The notes under the pieces are model-generated. The model had not been told where the DNA came from, did no database searches, and was given only the letters and a program-made list of their open reading frames with translations. The position numbers were made by a program, and so were the translations under genes. Source: Aphrocallistes beatrix (taxonomy: Eukaryota; Porifera; Hexactinellida; Sceptrulophora; Aphrocallistidae). Taken from it: a DNA stretch of 64,000 nucleotides. Below are positions 46,501 to 51,174 of the stretch, in pieces. Each line of letters opens with the position of its first letter. The stretch's first letter is position 1. The DNA is taken from positions 3,720,001-3,784,000 of the forward strand of contig OY725502.1 of NCBI GenBank assembly GCA_963281255.1, read 5' to 3'.

Positions 46501-47819
46501 TTATCCACAGTGTAGTTCAAGGTGGATAGGACTTCTCCATTTATATCCTGCTGCTGCTGTACTAGATCTGGATCCGTAGCGTTGATGGAGATAACGAGTG
46601 TGTCTGTAGGAGTGTATTCTGGTAGAGAGATGGAGAGGAGAGTGCTGGGGAATGATGGAGCATTGTCATTGATGTCTTGTATTGAAACAGTGAGAGTAGT
46701 ATTAACCGAATTGCCTAGAGAATGGTATTAATGGATATCATGACGGTTTTGCATGAAAAATCTGTCGTTTTTATGGAAAATAAAATAATATACACCAACC
46801 GGACAAAAGTATTTCAACACTTGATTCTTTCCCATACAAATAATACTAAAATGGGTCTATTCATGAAGAGGTTACTTCTAAACGGTATGTGATACAGCTG
46901 ATCGGATTCCAGATTCGAATAATACGCATTCAAATGAGTCACAGGTTAATTTTTTAATTAATCACTCATTCCTAACTTTTTGTAATTATCAATCAGTGCC
47001 ACCTTATGCCACATACACCCATTTTGACCACTATACATGATGGCAATGAATTACCTATGGTGGCTCAGGCTGACTTAAGATTGTTCATTGAGTTGAGTAA
47101 TTTATTAGATATGTTCAACTATTACTAATTCGAATGTGTAGATTTCGAATCTGAAATCAGATTTTTAGTATCTCTTTGAATTTGAACGTATTGTCTTTCA
47201 TGAAAAAATCCGCTTTAGTATTATTTGTATGAGAAAGAAGTGTTGAAATACTTTTGTCCGTTTGGTGTAATTTTGATATAGCAATATTGATCAATATGCC
47301 ATAATTACAGGAACGTGGACACCTGGGGGGGGGGACTTTTTTTTCCCTCATATACGGGGTTCTCTAGCCACTCAGGGGAGCTGTTAGCCCCCTCTCCCCC
47401 TGATTCCAACTTCAAACCCAAACTTTTAAATCATGTCTACGCCCCTGAATCATCAAACTAATGGAGACAGAAAAAAAAGGATTTGAATAAAAATTACCAA
47501 TATCAGATGTATAAGAAATAATAGAAACAAATTGTAAAGGAGTGCCAGGGGTTTCTCTATCAATAACAGATTTGGTAGTCACGAGTCCAGTCAAAGAATC
47601 GATTTCAAATTCATCTGAATTTAGAACATAAGTGCCTGTAGTAGAAGTGGGCTGAAAATCTTCAGCTTGAGCTCTCAATACAGAAGTGCCAATAGGAGAC
47701 TCTTCATTCAAATTGGTTGAGTATGGTACGTTGAAAAATGAAACTTGTCCATTTATGGATAAGGAACCAAATAATAGAATGAAAAGAAAAAGTGAGTATC
47801 GACCCACATGTGATGGCAT
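8753..47819 (-). CDS. Giant cadherin-REJ-GAIN-MYND receptor
   Basis: One minus-strand gene of 27 exons, reconstructed by matching GT-AG sites and phases. Exons: 47819-47498, 46714-46422, 45588-45338, 44950-44636, 42975-42701, 39516-39305, 38578-38313, 38235-37955, 37554-27355, 26726-26653, 25266-24150, 23749-23583, 22945-22446, 22385-22264, 22198-22024, 21832-21558, 21036-20784, 20551-20414, 17205-16995, 16671-16492, 16059-14181, 12999-12793, 12553-10760, 10537-10239, 9961-9723, 9611-9502, 8958-8753. The total is 20,361 nt, in frame, 6,786 aa. Order: signal peptide ([20 protein letters not shown]), about 39 cadherin repeats, Cys-rich and WQY modules, CGVCGG repeats, IPT-like, REJ/PKD, degenerate GPS, Thr-rich stalk, one membrane span (about 6483-6516), cytoplasmic tail with MYND finger. 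It is inferred to be a calcium-dependent adhesion receptor at the cell surface. Two adjacent genes cannot be wholly excluded without transcripts, but no start, stop or phase break separates the parts. Confidence 0.75.
12616..12647. repeat. Short tandem repeat GTATGGGG
   Basis: Three to four tandem copies of the 8-bp unit GTATGGGG lie in the intron between exons 22 and 23 of the giant receptor. It is G-rich on the plus strand and C-rich on the transcribed RNA. Confidence 0.7.
13675..13900. mobile_element. hAT-like MITE, family C copy 1
   Basis: About 226 bp, flanked by TATAGACC (13667-13674 and 13901-13908). Terminal inverted repeats read about TTGACTAATTCATGAATTA on the left and the inverse AGTTAACTAATTCATTGA on the right. 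The body is nearly identical to the copies at 23052 and 42404. It has no coding capacity and sits in the receptor intron 13000-14180. Confidence 0.75.
16166..16324. mobile_element. pogo/mariner-like MITE, family A copy 1
   Basis: About 159 bp with TA ends. Left end TACAGTCGACTCCGCTTAAT; right end is its near inverse (AAGCGGAGTCGATTGTA). CAGT-starting inverted repeats next to TA are typical of Tc1/mariner/pogo elements. It lies in the intron between exons 20 and 21. Confidence 0.65.
16701..16840. mobile_element. Possible degenerate TA-flanked element
   Basis: TACAGTGGAGTTCGCTTATT followed by repeated GCAACT/GCAAT motifs resembles the family A and B element ends. I cannot find a matching right end, so this may be a truncated or decayed copy. 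Confidence 0.3.
17968..20319 (+). CDS. Receptor tyrosine kinase with SRCR and EGF domains
   Basis: An intronless 783-aa frame lies inside the intron between exons 18 and 19 of the giant receptor, opposite strand, ending 94 bp before exon 18. A signal peptide ([17 protein letters not shown]) is followed by an SRCR-like domain ([34 protein letters not shown]) and an EGF module ([12 protein letters not shown]). One membrane span follows at about 260-290 ([18 protein letters not shown]). The juxtamembrane region has Tyr motifs and a PPTY site. The kinase starts near 492: [12 protein letters not shown] (K524), HRDLAARN (D624), DFG (642-644), activation-loop [22 protein letters not shown] marks a tyrosine kinase. 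The first P-loop glycine is alanine (VASGNFG), but all catalytic residues are present. Sponges have large RTK families with varied ectodomains; no specific vertebrate orthologue is claimed. Confidence 0.9.
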   Translation: MNDYRTMHFCILIFFTIFSYVISETCAREGDVREYEENDLIQVCSDTGGGLQWTFVCVNGWDNQGDSNVNIFCKRSGYLGAQNGNFKNCVFETNGTVKLTSVDCAGGETSLTQCTHSTTTEECELVANVRCRMCSNSGNCPVTRMCTSRSCGCLNTCRNDSFCFDQMCVCQPGFIGESCDNLSVTSNNRENQPISTEVQSTPTTPRTSSRPMGMPPDRDNLQIIPNPDMDSNNINPTPDCFSIDCEKSSYEGFKNLNLILGTSASAVSIIFCASLSIVAIFIGIFWSWNRKKSQRNSVVYSNSRVDPESNRNSTVPNRASIEITESYPEVIERPPTYADSIYEELPLTETLRDNNASNEPRNSHHYLNLPQLSTDQFSIQTEFSFLTPLESAVNYETPNTFETKMTPTEMEENALYLGIEGRKEDEDSIYHVITQSEIAHVRSAQIMEVSILESLKFDNTGSLMTEYVDPPYHLEELENNIREGSFDIPIEKLSILEIVASGNFGVVYRAVFSNKYGEIPVAIKTLKDEANNNTKVSFIREAAILAQFNHPNVLSFIGVVTKTAPYMMITELLKMELKDFLLQLNNTNLIVNEKEKISKLLTRFCKEIAFAMEYLAKKKFIHRDLAARNVLVAKDLTCRLADFGMCRGMRSADYYTSNGGQIPLRWTSPEAILYMKYSEKSDIWAYGVTMYEIWTLGNRPWPNETNNTIVGYILNGQNLPKPTHCSNEIYEIMLDTWKQEAKERPTFSQLIRKLDDSTTKRESVYVIEDIDEVLDESYVEMAN
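20611..20682. mobile_element. Minimal palindromic MITE, family A copy 2
   Basis: A 72-bp near-perfect palindrome with TA ends: TACAGGTGACTCCGCTTAAT pairs with ATTAAGCGGAGTCACCTGTA around a short spacer. The ends match family A except GTGAC for GTCGAC. It lies in the intron between exons 17 and 18 and would fold into a strong hairpin in the transcript. Confidence 0.7.
21240..21321. repeat. Inverted repeat (hairpin)
   Basis: Two arms of about 37 bp (left includes AACCAATCAAATTTGAG, right its inverse) flank a loop of about 9 nt in the intron between exons 16 and 17. The outer arms diverge slightly. Most likely a short palindromic MITE. Confidence 0.65.
21404..21460. repeat. Palindromic repeat, TGATCAAAATATACA family
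   Basis: CTGTATATTTTGATCAGAAA is inverted as TTTCTGATCAAAATATACA around a short spacer. The same motif recurs at about 23920-24076, so this is a dispersed family, probably a MITE. Confidence 0.55.
23052..23270. mobile_element. hAT-like MITE, family C copy 2
   Basis: 219 bp flanked by a perfect 8-bp duplication ACCCAAAG (23044-23051 and 23271-23278). Left end CTAAGTTGACTAATTAATGA; right end CAATGAATTAGTCAACTTAG. It lies in the intron between exons 12 and 13 of the giant receptor. No coding capacity. Confidence 0.85.
23446..23543. repeat. Diverged inverted-repeat element
   Basis: AACCGTCTTTCCCTGAATAA is roughly inverted as GCGTTTATTCGGGGAAGACG about 55 bp later. It resembles a decayed MITE. 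No target duplication was found. Confidence 0.35.
23917..24076. repeat. Palindromic repeat, TGATCAAAATATACA family, copy 2
   Basis: Nested inverted repeats centre on ATTAATTAGTATTGA: AATGTGGAATTT pairs with AAATTCCACATTTCTG, and several TGATCAAAAT-type motifs flank it. It shares its end with the copy at 21404. It lies in the intron between exons 11 and 12. Confidence 0.5.
25433..25554. mobile_element. piggyBac-like MITE with TTAA ends
   Basis: 122 bp bounded by TTAA on both sides. The inverted repeats of about 31 bp contain the palindrome TTGCGCATGCGCAA followed by TCGTCACA. TTAA is the target of piggyBac transposases. It lies in the intron between exons 10 and 11, just upstream of a hAT-like element. 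Confidence 0.65.
25570..26107. mobile_element. hAT-like non-autonomous element, 538 bp
   Basis: Flanked by a perfect 8-bp duplication CTCTTGTG (25562-25569 and 26108-26115). Left end CAGGGTTACCAT; right end inverse CAGGGTTGCCATC. Internally it has GTCCTTTTT-rich tracts and a perfect 14-bp hairpin at 25934-25964 (CATTATATTGGATC). It carries no transposase frame. The 8-bp duplication and CAGGGTTGCCA termini are typical of hAT elements. Confidence 0.85.
26354..26395. repeat. Perfect 19-bp hairpin
   Basis: GTTTTGACAGAAATGGTCC, loop GGGT, then its exact inverse. About 55 bp upstream is CAGTGGTTCCCAACC, a hAT-type terminal motif, so this may be part of a decayed element. Confidence 0.6.
26767..26848 (-). 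tRNA. tRNA-Ser(GCT)
   Basis: 82 nt, no intron. The acceptor stem GACGAGG pairs with CTTCGTC. The A box (TGGCCGAGTGGTTAAGG) and B box (GGGTTCGAATCC) are intact. The anticodon stem ATGGA-TCCAT holds CTGCTAA, anticodon GCT, decoding AGC/AGU. The long variable arm (TGTGCTCTGCACG) is typical of class II serine tRNA. It sits in the intron between exons 9 and 10 of the giant receptor on the same strand, so polymerase III would transcribe inside a polymerase II intron. Confidence 0.93.
26909..27086. mobile_element. mariner-like MITE, family B copy 1
   Basis: About 178 bp with TA ends. Left TATAGTCAGGGTCGCTTATT; right end is the near inverse (AATAAGCAACCCTGACTGTA). The internal sequence, including GAGATACTTCA and ACCAGGAGGTTAGTTCATAA, matches the copy at 44993. 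It lies between tRNA-Ser and the duplicated tRNA fragment. Confidence 0.75.
27101..27123 (-). pseudogene. Duplicated 3' fragment of tRNA-Ser
   Basis: 23 nt identical to 26764-26786: the acceptor and T-arm end of the nearby tRNA-Ser plus 3 bases of its flank. Because flank is included and no CCA complement is present, this is a DNA-level duplication and not a retrotransposon primer-binding site. Confidence 0.6.
27355..37554 (-). other. Single 10.2-kb exon of tandem cadherin repeats (exon 9)
   Basis: One uninterrupted exon encodes about 3,400 residues. I count about 32 cadherin boundaries, most reading DxNDNxP ([33 protein letters not shown]). LDRE and the A-x-D-x-D calcium motif recur in most repeats. 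A few boundaries are degenerate ([28 protein letters not shown], and a stretch near [11 protein letters not shown]), so those repeats may bind calcium weakly. It starts after TTTAG at 37555 and ends before gtaagt at 27354, both phase 1. There are no EGF or laminin-G modules, unlike Fat; long pure cadherin arrays recall Dachsous. Confidence 0.9.
37605..37754. mobile_element. pogo/mariner-like MITE, family A copy 3
   Basis: Left end TATAGTCGACTC; right end AAGCGGAGTCGACTTTATA. The internal sequence near CTGGTCCTGCCAAAAGTGG matches family A copy 1 in inverse orientation. It lies in the intron between exons 8 and 9, immediately next to copy 4. Confidence 0.55.
37769..37922. mobile_element. pogo/mariner-like MITE, family A copy 4
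   Basis: Left end TAGTCGACTCTGCTTAAG; right end TTAAGTGGAGCCGACTTTTATA. About 15 bp separates it from copy 3, giving a tandem pair in one 400-bp intron. Confidence 0.5.
38579..39304. other. Receptor intron 6 with a GC-rich island
   Basis: A 726-bp intron. Around 39105-39195 the base composition changes sharply to GC-rich, with motifs such as GCGACCGAAGGGAGCC and GCGCAGCGCAAGCAAGCG. It resembles the end of a mobile element or a SINE, but I cannot delimit it. The rest is AT-rich, with no gene. Confidence 0.4.
39976..40100. mobile_element. hAT-like MITE, 125 bp
   Basis: Flanked by a perfect 8-bp duplication CTATACCA (39968-39975 and 40101-40108). Left end CAGCGGTATTCAAACT; right end inverse CAGTGGTGTCAACTT. 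No coding capacity. It lies upstream of the nested fucosyltransferase. Confidence 0.8.
40440..41696 (+). CDS. GT10-family alpha-1,3-fucosyltransferase-like protein
   Basis: An intronless 418-aa frame on the opposite strand in the intron between exons 5 and 6 of the giant receptor. The ATG at 40440 is chosen because upstream in-frame codons lack an ATG. An N-terminal hydrophobic segment ([16 protein letters not shown]) acts as signal or anchor. The GT10 donor-binding motif is clear at the centre: [15 protein letters not shown], then [12 protein letters not shown] and [11 protein letters not shown]; family members move fucose from GDP-fucose to N-acetylglucosamine-type acceptors in the Golgi. 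A second hydrophobic segment lies at the C-terminus ([20 protein letters not shown]), unlike classic type II fucosyltransferases, so the enzyme may be anchored at its C-terminus. Acceptor specificity cannot be read from the sequence. Confidence 0.8.
   Translation: MKTWMHIFYILFYFTDAFSIRILSKPGIMIRKFPYIANANFSRDVIEQCDVPCVWTDRPENADAVFFLMMHNTHAIRAFRDAKFASISIGGSSEGAHYHSHLTNKEFWQHFDASALLATGSDIPWLTQISSYEEIQKVKSNPNPIKKGATVSFNCESKNSRERIVMEMDAIHPIDRIGKCLHNHPWPNCGDRICSKEEALRRYALCFAFENGDVSGYVTEKIHQCFRAGSLPVYLGTDMVTKYVPKGSFINMRDFPSHIAVAEYLVKVLNNDSLYRSYFEWKNKPLDPEFVRLNKPFWDSTIFCRVCRYVDVKKKGLTWDKETQNAVEYRSNEPIKPIEASSTIGSLLSDEIGPTKEIKNTQKRFIETPEHDFVYIKTFIQASIFFSLILITYILKRRGYLNNFFKFVSDTASNSGLR
42235..42380. repeat. 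Possible decayed hAT-like element
   Basis: CTTGCCAAGTGTCCCG at one side and a loose inverse (GGTTGGCATG) at the other, with GTCCCGC motifs within. No clear target duplication. Lies in the intron between exons 5 and 6. Confidence 0.25.
42404..42638. mobile_element. hAT-like MITE, family C copy 3
   Basis: 235 bp flanked by a perfect 8-bp duplication AATATTAT (42396-42403 and 42639-42646). Left end CTGAGTTGACTAATTCATGA; right end CAATGAATTAGTCAACTTAG. The body is nearly identical to copies 1 and 2 except for a short duplicated AATTCAT segment near the right end. Confidence 0.88.
43283..43461. repeat. Inverted-repeat element with CAGGGTTG ends
   Basis: Left end CAGGGTTGCATCTAG; right end inverse CAGGGTTGGATCC. 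The interior has two imperfect units containing AGCCACCC and CCCCCTCTGAGA. Similar motifs occur at 47345-47405. No target duplication was found. Confidence 0.4.
43622..44086 (-). CDS. RPS27A: Ubiquitin-like / ribosomal protein S27a fusion
   Basis: A 154-aa frame on the same strand as its host gene, in the intron between exons 4 and 5. The ATG at 44086 is chosen because it aligns exactly with ubiquitin residue 1 ([11 protein letters not shown]). Residues 1-76 have ubiquitin length and end in GG, but are strongly diverged: K48 is His, K63 is Ser, K6 is Asn, K29 is Leu, R72 is Gly and R74 is Ser. K11, K27, K33, L8 and H68 remain. Residues 77-154 are a well-conserved eS31/S27a: basic linker [14 protein letters not shown] and the zinc finger [17 protein letters not shown]...[10 protein letters not shown]27a is a small-subunit ribosomal protein; the N-terminal moiety is normally removed by cleavage after GG. 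C. elegans UBL-1 shows that a diverged ubiquitin here is viable. Confidence 0.9.
   Translation of the reverse strand: MCFYVNTLTGKSIPIDFDPNSTIEDVKLSIEEKTSIPTDSQRLLFSGHELDDEKTVLECGIESEATVHLSLGLSGGAKKRKKKQYSTPKKNHHKKKKEVLLALKFYKVDDNGKVTRLRRECTSEECGAGVFMAAHFDRQYCGKCGLTYVFSKDN
44993..45165. mobile_element. mariner-like MITE, family B copy 2
   Basis: 173 bp with TA ends. Left TACAGTCAGGGTCGCTTATT; right AATAAGCGACCCTGACTGTA, a near-perfect inverse. It is in the intron between exons 3 and 4 and is the more intact of the two copies. Confidence 0.8.
45589..46421. other. Receptor intron 2
   Basis: An 833-bp AT-rich intron, phase 0. I see no gene, tRNA or clearly bounded repeat in it. Confidence 0.5.
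46791..47269. mobile_element. Tc1/mariner-like element with long inverted repeats
   Basis: 479 bp with TA at both ends. Inverted repeats of at least 55 bp begin TACACCAACCGGACAAAAGT on the left and TACACCAAACGGACAAAAGT on the inverse right end, with GTATTTCAACACTT following in both. CGGACAAAAGTATTT-type ends are common in Tc1/mariner elements. The centre has no transposase frame. It lies in receptor intron 1. Confidence 0.75.
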
Positions 47820-48382
47820 AGCCGATTGTAGATATGAAACTCTTGTTAGGAAGTGTTAGGATTTGCTAGTGTAAGGTAGTAGGAGATTGAAATAAGACAT
47901 AATATTATAGAAATACATATATTGTAAAAGCCCCATAGTTTCATGGAACTCAGCTCCATATATAAATATTTTGTAAAAATGCACTGTTTTCAGGAACTAA
48001 TATAGTTGGCGTCATGAAACATGGTCTTCAGGGTTGTGACCATCAAGGTCACCCCACTTTTTTACAAAATAATTCTAGTTCTGATGGGGTGCGGATGATC
48101 GCTCGATTTTTCGTTACTATAATACAGATTGTCCCACTTTCTATGGGTTCCTGATGGCTCTGTGAAAGAAAATATCTGAAAGAGGAATGTTACGTCGTTA
48201 AATTGGGAAATTAATCCCCTTACATAACATGAAGTAATCTCCAGGACAACAGCGTGTAAATGATAGGGGGATAAATTAGATTATAAAATAGGTATTGAAT
48301 TTCTAACGTGAAATCAAGTAGGGTCTCTAAAACAAGAACTACATCCATTTCAGTTTACTGTTGCCGAGATATTTTTTTAAAA
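47820..48382. promoter_or_regulatory. Divergent intergenic region: receptor and ADF-H/Rab gene
   Basis: 563 bp between the receptor ATG (minus) and the ADF-H/Rab ATG (plus). It probably contains both promoters. I see no conserved element that I can name; a short partly palindromic TTTCATGGAACTCAG stretch is near 47940. Confidence 0.35.
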
Positions 48383-50436
48383 ATGGCTAGATTCATTACC
48401 GCTAAAGAGCTGAATTGGCGAAAATCAAACATAGAAAAAATCATAGCCGCCAGTGAGGCTATTTCACAAATAAAGTTGGGATGTGGTTGGGTTTTAACTG
48501 GTTATACCAAGGGGGTTGAATTCGATTCCTTGGTGGTGTTGAGTGAAGGGGTACATTGGAACACTCTACTACAGACACTACCTCCTGATCAGATATGTTA
48601 TGCCTACGCACGAGTAGAATTTGGGAAACTTCCAGGAGCAATCTACCTCATAATATGGATTGGAAACGATGTGGACGATCAAACAAAATTGGTAGCTGAA
48701 AAAAATGAAAAATTGCTTTCAACTCTCTTCCCAACCTATGAGAGTATTATACGTGCTCGCTCCCGAGCAAGCTTACAGAGTAAAATAACTGGGAAATTCA
48801 TGCCAATTCGCCATGGGAGTCTTAGAAAAAACCATGATGACTTAAGTGTCCATGAAAAAGAACCACTGAAAAGAAGCTTTACAGTCATAACTAGAAAGCG
48901 AGCAGAGTTTTTCTCGGATCAAGACAAATTAAAACCAATCAACTCTTTCCCAACAGGTATTGATATTGACTTCGTGTGTTGAATTTTCTTAATATCAAAT
49001 AAACATTATATTCAGAGAGTAATGCTAACCTCAGAATGTGTTAGGTCAATACAAAATGGCAGCTTTTGGGAAAAATTTGAAAATTTGATAAAACTAGATC
49101 CAACGTACAAATCAACACCATTTAATAAAATAAGGAGCATGCGACCCGAATATAGTGCAATTCAGTCTGTAGGTTTTTGTTTTCAAATCCTGAGCATTAT
49201 TAAAGGATCATGGATCCAAAGTTAGATTACACTTAAGATTTTCCTGAAGTCTAGACAAGGTAACACTACATCGAAGTAGAGAAATAATATGAATTTCCCT
49301 CAAACCTTTCCCGATCTTTTAACTTGGCACCATAGGCGTCGGACCCACCCGGCTACCCGGCATGGGCCGGGCGGCCCTAAGGGGCTGCCCGGCTTTACCC
49401 GGCATCGTCGGTTATGGGCCGGATAGCCCAGAGGGCCTACCTGGCTGGGTACAAGCTTACCTAATACATTCCCAAAGTCCTAGAACCGTGTATCATGCAG
49501 TTTAATTACTGTATCCACTAAAACATATAGAGTTTTATTTATGTTAGTATCGATTGGGCCGACCCCGGAGTCTTTGGGCCGGGCGGCCCGAAGGGCCAGC
49601 GGGTCCATTTCCGACGCCTATGCTTGGCACCACATATTTAAATAATTTTTTAGTGAAAAAATATATAATTTATATACATTCCAATAGATTTGAAAGAAGG
49701 CAGAGAAATTCAAGCCAAAATTATAGTGATAGGAGATGTTGGAGTTGGAAAGTCTTCAATTATTCAGAATTATGTCGAACGCACTAATAAAGACATCAAG
49801 AAATGTAAAAAGGAATTTTATCTTAAAAAAGAAAAAATTGGAAGAGATTGTTTAATTATGAAGATATGGGACACTTTGGGTCAAGAAAAATTTGAAACTT
49901 TAGCACCAATATGGTATAGATACGCTGAAGGTGTTGTCTTGGTATATGATAAATCAAATCGACAATCCTTTGTAAATCTCACTCAGTGGCTAGAACGGAT
50001 TCGAGGGTTTTCTGAACCATGCTGCATAATTCTAGCTGGTAATAAAGCTGATCTTTCAGAAGATGAAGTTGTTTTGAAAAAAGAAGGATTCAGTTACGCT
50101 TTTCAAAATGGACTGATGTTTATCGAGACATGTGCGAAAGATGGCACAAATATTGTTGAATTATTCTCACTACTTTCCAAAAGACTCGTACCAAAATTGT
50201 TGGAAAAAGAAGAAGCTCAAACTAAAATAGTTGAAAGAGAGTTAGCCGATGGTCGGATGAAATGTAAAGGAAAAAGAAAAAGAGCAACAACAACAATACA
50301 GAAAACTCTGGTTGAAGTTGAAACTCCTATGACAGCACTGAATACTGAAATTTTTGCCAATACAAATATCAAACTTAGCTATGATGAAAACATTTCTGAA
50401 ATTTTACACAAATCTTTCAATGAATGTAATTTTTGA
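48383..50436 (+). CDS. ADF-H domain fused to Rab-like GTPase
   Basis: Three exons, 48383-48956, 49020-49172 and 49688-50436, joined in phase 1, give 1,476 nt (491 aa). Residues about 5-140 resemble the ADF-homology domain of coactosin and drebrin-like proteins: GCGWVLTGYTKG, LLQTLPPDQICYAYARVEFG, GAIYLIIWIGNDVDD, LFPTYESIIRARS. ADF-H domains bind actin. Exon 2 adds 51 residues of unknown fold; it is a symmetric exon and could be skipped. Residues about 250-400 are a Rab/Ras-type G domain: GDVGVGKS (258-265), WDTLGQEKF (303-311), NKAD (361-364), ETCAK (389-393). The switch-I threonine is not evident and DTAGQ reads DTLGQ, so GTP cycling may be unusual. A basic tail ends in NECNF without a CC or CaaX prenylation signal. 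The fusion is inferred from splice sites, not from transcripts; two overlapping short genes are the alternative. Confidence 0.65.
49331..49622. mobile_element. GC-rich hAT-like MITE, 292 bp
   Basis: Flanked by the 8-bp duplication CTTGGCAC (49323-49330 and 49623-49630). Inverted ends CATAGGCGTCGGA. The interior is strikingly GC-rich (CCCGGC, GGGCCGGGCGGCCC motifs) against AT-rich surroundings. It lies in intron 2 of the ADF-H/Rab gene. Confidence 0.82.
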
Positions 50437-51174
50437 GATATAGTATATGCTATGGATTTTGGAACGCTTTAAAATTAAAATTTATGAATATTTGGTATTA
50501 GGTCATAGAGCAGTAGCATTTTAAAATCAGTGAATAAGTAACATGATATACACCAATATGCAAAGTACTCAATGCATAATACTTGATCAGTTTACTAATG
50601 TATAATGTTTTACAAATATACAATATGTGTAGTACTAGCTACTCCTAATTTACTAATTCATTCCAAAATGGCGAGGGTTATGATTATGACTCTTCAAGTT
50701 TTCGACCAAAAAAAGAAAGTTTTATAATAATCCATTTATAATTTATGAATTAACCAATTTGAAGGTAAATACGTAGTATTGGTATCTCTTTCACTAATTA
50801 TAAGGACAATCCTCAACCTTACTTTTATACATTAATCGCGGTAACGCAACACACATTCATTGCATTAATGACGAAGCCTCTCTGAAAATGATTTTGGTTA
50901 TCCACGACTAACCAACGATAAGTTATGCATAAAAATTGGTCCTTTTCATAGATACAAAAAGTATCAGTCTTCAAATTGAGGTTACAATAGGTCATTGTTA
51001 ATAAATGATCATTACAAGATACCATTTTTTTAGCATTTTACAAAAAGAGAAATATCGAAGGATCATTTATAAACAAAACTAAGACTAAATTAAATTATAA
51101 TTCTTCTATAACTTCACTTATTGTTTACATTAGTTTCTTTATTCCATCCCTTTATCATGATTCGATGATACAAG
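50437..51174. other. Intergenic region before the RNF213 homologue
   Basis: 738 bp of AT-rich DNA between two plus-strand genes. It should contain the 3' end of the ADF-H/Rab transcript and the promoter of the RNF213 homologue. No gene, repeat or RNA stands out. Confidence 0.45.

Larger units (their letters stand above)
37955..47819 (-). other. Receptor N-terminus: signal peptide and first cadherin repeats (exons 1-8)
   Basis: Eight exons encode residues 1-738. The ATG at 47819 begins a hydrophobic signal peptide. Cadherin linker motifs are clear in successive exons: [40 protein letters not shown], then a degenerate [11 protein letters not shown] and [11 protein letters not shown]. Calcium-binding DRE/DRD and DxD motifs ([16 protein letters not shown]) accompany them. 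The introns here host RPS27A (42976-44635) and a fucosyltransferase (39517-42700). Confidence 0.75.
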
